Source of the DNA: Ruminiclostridium sp.
GTDB lineage: Bacteria > Bacillota > Clostridia > DSM-8532
Direction: 5' to 3'
Assembly: GCA_003535195.1 (NCBI GenBank)
Contig: DOHN01000144.1
Location: 17,431 to 37,497 of the forward strand
Length of the DNA stretch: 20,067 bases
The position numbers and the translations under genes are program-made. The notes beneath the pieces are model-generated. The model did not search any database. It was not told the DNA's origin and saw only the letters and a list, made by a program, of their open reading frames with translations. Positions 14,743-20,067 of the stretch are shown here, piece after piece. Numbering within the stretch: position 1 is the first letter of the stretch; each line of letters opens with the position of its first letter.

Positions 14743-14875
14743 GCCGAGATGCGAGAAATTTCTTTCATCAAGGCAAACAAGGAACTGTTTACTGACACAC
14801 GAAGAATTTTTCTGAGGTGAAAGGGCATAAGACTGAAATATGAAGTCTCAATGCGCCTTTTCGGGCGCTTTTTTG
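14743..14875 (+). ncRNA. Unassigned leader or small RNA upstream of hydE
   Basis: A defined transcript unit: promoter, ~130 nt, then a strong terminator. Pairings visible are TGCC-GA-GATG (14742-14751) with CATC-AA-GGCA (14766-14775), and AGACT with AGTCT (about 14831-14849). It also contains a 23-codon frame from ATG 14749 (MREISFIKANKELFTDTRRI, ending FLR, stop 14818-14820) with no clear ribosome binding site. I cannot match it to a riboswitch, T-box, 6S or SRP RNA. It may be an attenuator for hydEGF or a free-standing sRNA. Confidence 0.45.
14853..14874 (+). terminator. Intrinsic terminator ahead of hydE
   Basis: GCGCC (14853-14857) pairs with GGCGC (14864-14868), with loop TTTTCG and TTTTTT after. 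It ends transcripts from the 14708 promoter about 140 nt before hydE, unless antitermination occurs. Confidence 0.82.
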
Positions 14876-14916
14876 TTACCCTCCGCCTTGATTTGCCGTG
14901 GGTCGTAAACAAAGTT

Positions 14917-14972
14917 CATATAAAAGGCTTCTTTACTCGTTAAAACGCTTTAATAAAAAGGCTTTTTATATG
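14917..14972. repeat. Inverted repeat in the hydE 5' region
   Basis: CATATAAAA (14917-14925) is the exact inverse of TTTTATATG (14964-14972), and both arms adjoin an AAGGCTT direct repeat. It may be a protein site or an RNA stem 45 nt before the hydE start. A hydE-proximal promoter could lie here (TTGCCG at 14893), but the spacing to TATAAA is 20 nt. Confidence 0.35.
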
Positions 14973-15016
14973 TATTTGAAACAGAAATGCACCTAAAAAA
15001 ACGGCGGGAGGGTAAA

Positions 15017-16090
15017 ATGAAAGACCTGATCGACAAATTGGAACAGGATCAATGCCTGACAAAAAAAGAGTATGTGACGCTTATTGAAAATCGGAACGAT
15101 AAATTGGCAGAGTACCTGTTCGAGAAGGCCAGAGCCATCTGCCGGCGGTATTATGGCAACAGCGTTTATATCCGGGGATTAATAGAGTTTACCAATGTCT
15201 GTAAAAACGACTGTTTATATTGCGGAATCCGCAGAAGCAACAAAAATGTACAGCGGTACCGGCTGACCCGGGAGCAAATTTTAGAATGCTGCCGGACGGG
15301 TTACGGGCTTGGATTCCGTACCTTTGTGCTGCAGGGTGGGGAAGACCCTTTTTATACCGATGAACTTTTAGTAGATATCATTGGGGACATTAAAAAGCTC
15401 TATCCGGACTGCGCAATCACCCTCTCCATCGGCGAGAAAAGCTATGACAGCTATTTGGCTTATTACAACGCAGGGGCGGACCGCTATTTATTAAGGCATG
15501 AAACGGCGGACGCTGAACATTATGCCAGGCTGCACCCTGCGGAGCTCTCTCTTTCCAACCGGAAACAGTGTTTATACGACCTTAAGAAAATCGGCTTTGA
15601 GGTAGGCTGCGGCTTTATGGTGGGGTCCCCCTATCAGACAGCCGAATGCCTCGCCGAAGACATGCTGTTTTTGGCCGAACTGCAACCGCAGATGGTGGGC
15701 ATTGGACCCTTTATTCCGCATCACGATACGCCTTTTGCCGGTGAGAGGGCCGGTACGCTTGAATTGACGCTGTTTATGCTGGGGCTGACACGGCTGACAC
15801 TGCCCGCCGTGCTGCTGCCTGCCACCACCGCTCTTGGAACCATCCACCCTAAGGGCAGGGAGATGGGAATTCTGGCGGGAGCCAATGTCACCATGCCCAA
15901 TTTATCACCCATAGATGTCCGCAGCAAATATCTGCTGTATGACAATAAAATCTGCACGGGAGACGAAGCCGCGGAATGCCGTCATTGTATGGAGCAGCGC
16001 ATGAAACGCATCGGCTACAGCGTGGTCGTCAGCCGCGGAGATCCTTACCGCTGGAAAAGCGAATCTGAAGGGAAAGGCCTTGTGACCTGA
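15017..16090 (+). CDS. hydE: [FeFe]-hydrogenase maturase HydE (radical SAM)
   Basis: This 357-residue radical-SAM enzyme helps build the 2Fe subcluster of the H-cluster. C62-x3-C66-x2-C69 (VCKNDCLYCGIRRSN) binds the SAM 4Fe-4S cluster, and LQGGEDPF and EVGCGFMVGSPYQT are HydE-typical barrel strands. C313-x7-C321-x2-C324 (ICTGDEAAECRHC) matches the auxiliary cluster site known in some HydE proteins. I chose ATG 15017, directly behind CGGGAGGGT, over ATG 14987, which lies ten codons upstream and lacks a good ribosome binding site. It is the first gene of the hydE-hydG-hydF operon, with hydG 27 nt on. BioB/PylB-type relatives are excluded by the context. Confidence 0.95.
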   Translation: MKDLIDKLEQDQCLTKKEYVTLIENRNDKLAEYLFEKARAICRRYYGNSVYIRGLIEFTNVCKNDCLYCGIRRSNKNVQRYRLTREQILECCRTGYGLGFRTFVLQGGEDPFYTDELLVDIIGDIKKLYPDCAITLSIGEKSYDSYLAYYNAGADRYLLRHETADAEHYARLHPAELSLSNRKQCLYDLKKIGFEVGCGFMVGSPYQTAECLAEDMLFLAELQPQMVGIGPFIPHHDTPFAGERAGTLELTLFMLGLTRLTLPAVLLPATTALGTIHPKGREMGILAGANVTMPNLSPIDVRSKYLLYDNKICTGDEAAECRHCMEQRMKRIGYSVVVSRGDPYRWKSESEGKGLVT

Positions 16091-16117
16091 CCTGTATTTT
16101 AAGAAGGGGAGATCAAA

Positions 16118-17536
16118 ATGTATGATGTTAAATCCGCTAAAGCGGAAGAGTTTATCGACCATGAGGAAGTCATGGAGACCTTAGGCTTTGCACAGAAGAA
16201 CAAGGACAATATCGCCCTGATCGACAGCATATTGGAGAAAGCCAGAAAAAACAAGGGGCTTACCCACAGAGAAGCGTCGGTGCTGCTTGCGTGTGAAGAC
16301 CCCGAAAAAAATGAGGAAATATTTCGTCTGGCTCAGCAGATCAAAAAAGATTTTTATGGCAACCGCATCGTATTGTTTGCGCCGCTGTACCTTTCCAATT
16401 ACTGTGTGAACGGGTGCGTGTATTGCCCCTATCATATGAAAAATAAGCATATTGCACGAAAAAAGCTGACCCAGGAAGATATCCGGAGGGAGGTCACCGC
16501 GCTTCAAGATCTGGGGCATAAGCGGCTGGCCATCGAAGCGGGGGAAGACCCCACCATGAATCCTATTGAATATATCCTGGAAAGCATCGGCACCATCTAT
16601 GGTATCCATCATAAAAACGGAGCTATCCGCCGTGTGAACGTCAATATTGCCGCCACAACGGTGGAGAATTACAGAAAATTGAAGGAGGCCGGAATTGGCA
16701 CCTATATACTCTTTCAGGAAACCTACCATAAGGAGAGCTACGAAAAGCTGCATCCCACAGGCCCCAAGCACAATTACGCCTATCATACCGAGGCTATGGA
16801 CCGCGCTATGGAAGGCGGCATAGACGATGTGGGGGTGGGCGTATTGTTCGGCCTGGAGCTGTATAGGTATGAGTTTGCGGCTTTACTGATGCATGCGGAG
16901 CACCTGGAAGCCGCCTTTGGGGTAGGCCCCCATACCATCAGCGTTCCCAGGATCCGCCGGGCCGACGATATTGATCCTAATGTCTTTGACAATGGGATTG
17001 ACGATGACACTTTTGCCAAGATCGTGGCCTGTATCCGGATAGCGGTGCCCTATACGGGCATGATCGTATCCACCCGGGAGAGTAAAAAATGCCGGGAGCG
17101 AGTGCTGCATCTAGGTATATCGCAGATCAGCGGCGGATCTAAGACCAGTGTGGGAGGATATGCCGAACCCGAACCGGATGACGAGAAATCGGAGCAGTTT
17201 GATGTGAGCGATAGCAGGACGCTGGATGAAGTTGTCAGGTGGCTGATGGAAATGGGATATATCCCAAGCTTCTGCACCGCTTGTTACCGGGAAGGCAGGA
17301 CGGGAGACCGGTTTATGAGCCTCTGTAAAAGCGGGCAAATCCAGAACTGCTGCCATCCCAACGCGCTAATGACGCTCAAGGAATACCTGGAGGATTACGC
17401 GGCCCCGGAGACAAAGCGGATCGGTGACGCCCTCATTGCCAAAGAGCTTGGAAATGTGCCCAGCGATAAGGTGCGGAGTATTGTAACAAAGCATTTGGAA
17501 GAGATCAAGAACGGAAGCCGTGATTTTAGATTTTAG
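16118..17536 (+). CDS. hydG: [FeFe]-hydrogenase maturase HydG (tyrosine lyase)
   Basis: HydG cleaves tyrosine to supply the CO and CN- ligands of the H-cluster as an Fe(CO)2CN-cysteine synthon. The 472-residue length is typical. C96-x3-C100-x2-C103 (YCVNGCVYCPYH) is the SAM cluster site. The C-terminal C386-x2-C389-x22-C412 (FCTACYREGRTGD through QNCCHPNAL) binds the second cluster with the dangler iron. EAGEDP, FQETYH and QISGGSKTSVGGY are HydG hallmarks separating it from ThiH. ATG 16118 follows AAGGGGAGATC. hydF starts 9 nt after its stop, so translation of the two is probably coupled. Confidence 0.97.
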   Translation: MYDVKSAKAEEFIDHEEVMETLGFAQKNKDNIALIDSILEKARKNKGLTHREASVLLACEDPEKNEEIFRLAQQIKKDFYGNRIVLFAPLYLSNYCVNGCVYCPYHMKNKHIARKKLTQEDIRREVTALQDLGHKRLAIEAGEDPTMNPIEYILESIGTIYGIHHKNGAIRRVNVNIAATTVENYRKLKEAGIGTYILFQETYHKESYEKLHPTGPKHNYAYHTEAMDRAMEGGIDDVGVGVLFGLELYRYEFAALLMHAEHLEAAFGVGPHTISVPRIRRADDIDPNVFDNGIDDDTFAKIVACIRIAVPYTGMIVSTRESKKCRERVLHLGISQISGGSKTSVGGYAEPEPDDEKSEQFDVSDSRTLDEVVRWLMEMGYIPSFCTACYREGRTGDRFMSLCKSGQIQNCCHPNALMTLKEYLEDYAAPETKRIGDALIAKELGNVPSDKVRSIVTKHLEEIKNGSRDFRF

Positions 17537-17545
17537 GAGGAAGCA

Positions 17546-18751
17546 ATGAGCCTGAACGACACGCCCTCTGCCGAAAGAGTTCATATCGGATTTTTTGGAA
17601 AACGTAACGCAGGAAAATCCAGCGTAGTGAATGCTGTGACCGGGCAGAATATCGCCATTGTTTCGGAAGTAAAGGGAACGACCACCGACCCGGTATACAA
17701 AGCAATGGAGCTGTTGCCCATGGGTCCGGTGATGATTATTGATACGCCCGGTATGGACGATATTGGGGAACTGGGCGCCTTACGAATGAAAAAGGGCCTC
17801 CAGGTTCTGAACAAAACCGACGTCGCCGTATTGGTGGTGGATGCACGGCTGGGAAAAACGAAGGAAGATCATGAGCTAATCGAAATTTTTGAAAAGAAAA
17901 AAATTCGTTATATTACCGTGTTCAATAAATCAGACTTATGCGCGGCTCCGGTGGCCGCGGCTAAAGATGAGCTGTGGGTAAGCGCAAAAACAGGGGAGAA
18001 TATCACCGCGTTGAAGGAAAAAATTGCGTCCCTGGCCGCACCCGAAGAAACCAAGCGCCGCTTAGTGGCGGATTTGATTTCGCCCTCGGACTTTGTGGTC
18101 CTGGTGGTGCCCATTGACCGGTCTGCGCCCAAGGGAAGATTAATTTTGCCACAGCAGCAGACGATCCGGGATATTCTGGAGGCTGACGCCGCGGCCATTG
18201 TGGTAAAAGAGTACGAACTGCGGGATACGCTTAAAAACCTGGGCAAAAAGCCCAAAATAGTCATTACGGACAGCCAGGTATTTGCCAGGGTCTCGGCCGA
18301 TACGCCCAAGGATATTCTGCTCACCTCATTTTCAATATTGTTTGCCCGCTATAAGGGAAAACTGGAAACAGCGGCTGCGGGTGCCAAAGCCATTGAACAG
18401 CTGAAGGACGGTGATGCCGTGCTGATTGCCGAAGGCTGCACGCATCACCGCCAGTGCGAAGATATCGGAACTGTCAAGCTTCCAAGGTGGCTGAAACAGC
18501 ATACGGGGCGGGATTTAAAGTTTGAGTTTACATCAGGAACCGAATTCCCGGAGGACTTGTCAAGGTTTAAAATGATCGTCCATTGCGGAGGATGCATGAT
18601 AAACGAACGGGAAATGAAATACCGTATTCAGTGTGCGCAGGACCAGAATGTACCCATCACCAATTACGGAATACTGATTGCCTATATGCAGGGCATCTTA
18701 AAGCGCAGCGTGGAAGCCTTCCCCTCTGTCGCATTAGCATTGGAGGAGTAG
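17546..18751 (+). CDS. hydF: [FeFe]-hydrogenase maturation GTPase and scaffold HydF
   Basis: HydF carries the assembled 2Fe precursor and delivers it to apo-hydrogenase HydA. The 401 residues show a G domain with P-loop GKRNAGKSS (18-26), switch GTTTDP (44-49), DTPG (66-69), NKSD and the SAK loop. A dimerisation domain follows (TDSQVF region), then the cluster domain with C298-x-H300 (EGCTHHRQC) and HCGGC (346-350; C347, C350), matching the CxH-x46-HCxxC rule. ATG 17546 has TTAGGAGGAAGC upstream. The hydA structural gene is not in the window, so HydEGF must serve a hydrogenase encoded elsewhere. Confidence 0.97.
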   Translation: MSLNDTPSAERVHIGFFGKRNAGKSSVVNAVTGQNIAIVSEVKGTTTDPVYKAMELLPMGPVMIIDTPGMDDIGELGALRMKKGLQVLNKTDVAVLVVDARLGKTKEDHELIEIFEKKKIRYITVFNKSDLCAAPVAAAKDELWVSAKTGENITALKEKIASLAAPEETKRRLVADLISPSDFVVLVVPIDRSAPKGRLILPQQQTIRDILEADAAAIVVKEYELRDTLKNLGKKPKIVITDSQVFARVSADTPKDILLTSFSILFARYKGKLETAAAGAKAIEQLKDGDAVLIAEGCTHHRQCEDIGTVKLPRWLKQHTGRDLKFEFTSGTEFPEDLSRFKMIVHCGGCMINEREMKYRIQCAQDQNVPITNYGILIAYMQGILKRSVEAFPSVALALEE

Positions 18752-18793
18752 AGTAAGATTTTAGGAAGAAAACCATGTGACGGCCCTTTTCCC

Positions 18794-18820
18794 ATTGATG
18801 AGATTGATGAGATTGATGAG
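18794..18820 (+). repeat. Short tandem repeat, 9-nt unit x3
   Basis: ATTGATGAG occurs three times in tandem, followed by a degenerate ATAGACAG. It lies 40 nt after hydF outside any credible gene. Replication slippage is the simplest origin. Confidence 0.85.
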
Positions 18821-18854
18821 ATAGACAGCCCATAAATGGATAATGTAAAACGAA

Positions 18855-18883
18855 GGGGAATACCTGCATAAGGTATTCCTTTT
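18855..18883 (+). terminator. Intrinsic terminator of the hydEGF operon
   Basis: GGAATACCT (18857-18865) pairs with AGGTATTCC (18871-18879) across a 5-nt loop, and TTTTC follows; outer G-T/A-T pairs can extend the stem. It lies ~105 nt after the hydF stop. Confidence 0.75.
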
Positions 18884-18921
18884 CTAATCTTAACGTTCGC
18901 AAAATATTTTTCATACTGCTC

Positions 18922-18976
18922 TTGACACTTGCATTCTATCGGAATAGAATATAGCCATATTCTATTGCAATAGAAT
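18922..18976 (+). promoter_or_regulatory. blaI promoter with two BlaI/MecI-type operators
   Basis: TTGACA (18922-18927), a 17-nt spacer and TAGAAT (18945-18950). Operator 1, ATTCTATCGGAATAGAAT (18933-18950), covers the spacer and -10. Operator 2, ATTCTATTGCAATAGAAT (18959-18976), is a perfect 18-bp palindrome 26 bp downstream, centre to centre. The layout fits autorepression by a dimeric BlaI-family repressor. Confidence 0.85.
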
Positions 18977-18999
18977 CACTCTGTAGAGGAGTTGCTCTT

Positions 19000-19359
19000 A
19001 TGGAAATCAAACTGTTTGATTCGGAACTGAAAGTCATGGATATTCTGTGGAAAGACGGCAATACCACCGCAAAGCAAATCGCGAAAATTTTAAAGGAACA
19101 GGTTGGTTGGAGCAAGACCACCACCTATACGGTCATCAAAAAATGTCTCGACAAAGGTGCCATCAAACGAAGCGATCCCAACTTTGTATGCAGCCCTCTT
19201 ATCACAAAGGAACAGGCCCAGGAATTAGAAACCACCGAGCTGATTAACAAAATGTATGACGGCGCAGCCGATCAGCTTGTCGCTTCCATTCTGGAACAAA
19301 AAAAACTGCCCCCGGAGGTAATCCAAAGACTAAAGAAGCTTGTAGAAAATCTGGAATGA
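19000..19359 (+). CDS. blaI: BlaI/MecI/CopY-family transcriptional repressor
   Basis: This 119-residue winged-helix repressor begins FDSELKVMDILWKDGNTTAK, the family start. The recognition segment GWSKTTTYTVIKKCLDKGAI is diagnostic; in family members the N-S or nearby peptide bond is cleaved on signalling by the M56 partner. A C-terminal dimerisation helix ends at the stop. ATG 19000 has AGAGGA 9 nt upstream. Two palindromic operators lie over its promoter. The partner sensor gene starts 10 nt after its stop but is broken, so induction may be lost and the regulon permanently repressed (inference). No beta-lactamase gene is adjacent, so the target is unknown; the symbol denotes the family only. 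Confidence 0.9.
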   Translation: MEIKLFDSELKVMDILWKDGNTTAKQIAKILKEQVGWSKTTTYTVIKKCLDKGAIKRSDPNFVCSPLITKEQAQELETTELINKMYDGAADQLVASILEQKKLPPEVIQRLKKLVENLE

Positions 19360-19369
19360 GGAGATGGCT

Positions 19370-19874
19370 ATGACGATATTAAAAATGAGTCTTTCGGCCA
19401 CAGTTCTTATTCTGGCGATTGTGGTCATCCGTGCACTTACGTTACACAAGTTGCCCAAAAAAACATTTCTTGTGCTTTGGGGCGTAGCGCTGTGCCGTTT
19501 GTTTATTCCCGTTTCTTTTCCATCGCGGTTAAGCGTTTATACGCTTGCGGATATGGTGAAAGATACGTTTGCGGAAACAACCGCTCCGGTTCCATTGCCA
19601 ACGAATACGACGATGATCCACGGCCAGTGGGCTTCACCCAATACAATAGCCCCTGTCTTGATGGACACGGCAGGCAGTAGCAGTAGTATGGATAATCGGC
19701 CTGTCGGCTTGTGCTCTGTTCTTTCTGATAACACATCTCCGCTGTCGCAGGGGTTATAAAGCCGCCTTGCCCATTGACAATGAATTTATAAGGAAATGGC
19801 TTCTTGAGCATTCAATAGTGCGAAAGGTGCAAATCCGGCAGTCCGATAAAATAGCCGCGCCGCTGACGGGTCAG
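19370..19874 (+). pseudogene. Frameshifted and truncated M56 peptidase (BlaR1/MecR1-type sensor)
   Basis: ATG 19370 (GGAG at 19360-19363) opens MTILKMSLSATVLILAIVVI, then KKTFLVLWGVALCRLFIPVS, the N-terminal membrane helices of M56 sensors. Around 19662-19680, in a GCAGTAGCAGTAG run, the family sequence jumps by one frame. In the new frame it continues VVWIIGLSACALFFLITHLR, then ALPIDNEFIRKWLLEH and VQIRQSDKIAAPLT, up to about 19868. The original frame stops at 19757. At APLT the match ends at an IS element, so the zinc HExxH site and penicillin-sensor-like domain are missing. Two independent lesions show the gene is dead; whether its remainder lies beyond the IS cannot be seen. Confidence 0.85.
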
Positions 19875-20067
19875 TGTTAAAATTACGGACAGTTTGATAA
19901 GATACAATTAAAGACAAAGGAGCTTATCAAAATGTCAAAAAATCGCAGAAAGTATGATGAAGAATTTAAGAAACGTGCAGTTCGTATGAGCTACACCAGC
20001 GAGCGGGCAGTAACGGAAGTCGCCAAGAGTTTAGGGATCACCTCCAATATGATTTACCTCTGGCGCA
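19875..20067 (+). mobile_element. Left end of an IS3-family insertion sequence
   Basis: The interrupted M56 homology gives way to TGTTAAAATTACGGACAG, which starts with the TG expected of IS3-family ends, then an untranslated lead-in and a transposase OrfA. The exact edge could be several bases to the left (19869-19875). The right end, OrfB and any target duplication lie outside the window. Confidence 0.7.
19932..20067 (+). CDS. IS3-family transposase OrfA, N-terminal part
   Basis: ATG 19932 is preceded by AAAGGAG at 9 nt and is open to the window edge (45 codons). RRKYDEEFKKRAVRMSYTSE, then AVTEVAKSLGITSNMIYLWR, is the HTH_Tnp_1 domain of IS3/IS150-group OrfA, which binds the element's ends. 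OrfB with the DDE catalytic core, normally reached by a -1 frameshift, would follow to the right. Confidence 0.88.
   Translation, partial: MSKNRRKYDEEFKKRAVRMSYTSERAVTEVAKSLGITSNMIYLWR

Noticed and set aside
14749..14820. Leader peptide attenuator (23 codons) before hydE
   Set aside because: The frame exists, but there is no ribosome site and no run of regulatory codons; kept only as part of the unassigned RNA.
16181..16786. 201-codon minus-strand ORF opposite hydG
   Set aside because: Antisense shadow produced by high-GC codons of hydG; hydG has all expected motifs.
1..20067. CRISPR array, tRNA or rRNA genes
   Set aside because: No regularly spaced repeats, cloverleaf-like sequences or rRNA motifs were seen on either strand; the only tandem repeat is the 9-nt unit near 18800.

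Overview
The window looks like a chromosomal segment of a low-to-moderate GC, anaerobic Clostridia-type Firmicute. Supporting clues are strong AGGAGG-type ribosome binding sites with some TTG/GTG starts, a spore-germination-type GH18 fragment, c-di-GMP-I and M-box riboswitches with intrinsic terminators, the [FeFe]-hydrogenase maturases HydE, HydG and HydF, and a BlaI/M56 pair. Genus cannot be fixed from the sequence alone.

Left third (1-7108), c-di-GMP signalling. After the tail of a GH18-like gene come a TetR/FadR-like regulator, a palindrome matching the Bacillus FadR operator consensus, a secreted-sensor/GGDEF/EAL membrane protein, and a protein with a degenerate GGDEF domain. A c-di-GMP-I riboswitch with its own terminator then precedes an HD-GYP phosphodiesterase and a metallo-beta-lactamase-fold hydrolase. 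The second messenger is therefore probably sensed by the leader of a gene that degrades it. A short ORF with a perfect Shine-Dalgarno overlaps the HD-GYP start.

Middle (7109-14547). A sodium:solute symporter on the minus strand is followed by a gene-poor stretch, then an M-box Mg2+ riboswitch with terminator, a short leader ORF, and the magnesium channel/transporter mgtE. Next is a LacI-family regulator whose promoter, operator and 5' end are duplicated upstream as a decayed copy. A third operator-like site lies in front of a scar: the first ~35 codons of an anhydro-N-acetylmuramic-acid-kinase-like gene are joined out of frame to the C-terminal ~130 codons of a zinc-type alcohol dehydrogenase. 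An intact aldo/keto reductase follows.

Right third (14548-20067). A well-formed promoter drives a ~130-nt leader or small RNA ending in a strong terminator. It lies upstream of a tight hydE-hydG-hydF operon that is visibly more GC-rich than its neighbours. No hydrogenase structural gene is present, so the client enzyme must be encoded elsewhere. The window ends with a BlaI-family repressor behind two operator palindromes. Its partner, an M56 (BlaR1/MecR1) sensor gene, is broken twice: by a frameshift and by an IS3-family element that runs off the right edge.
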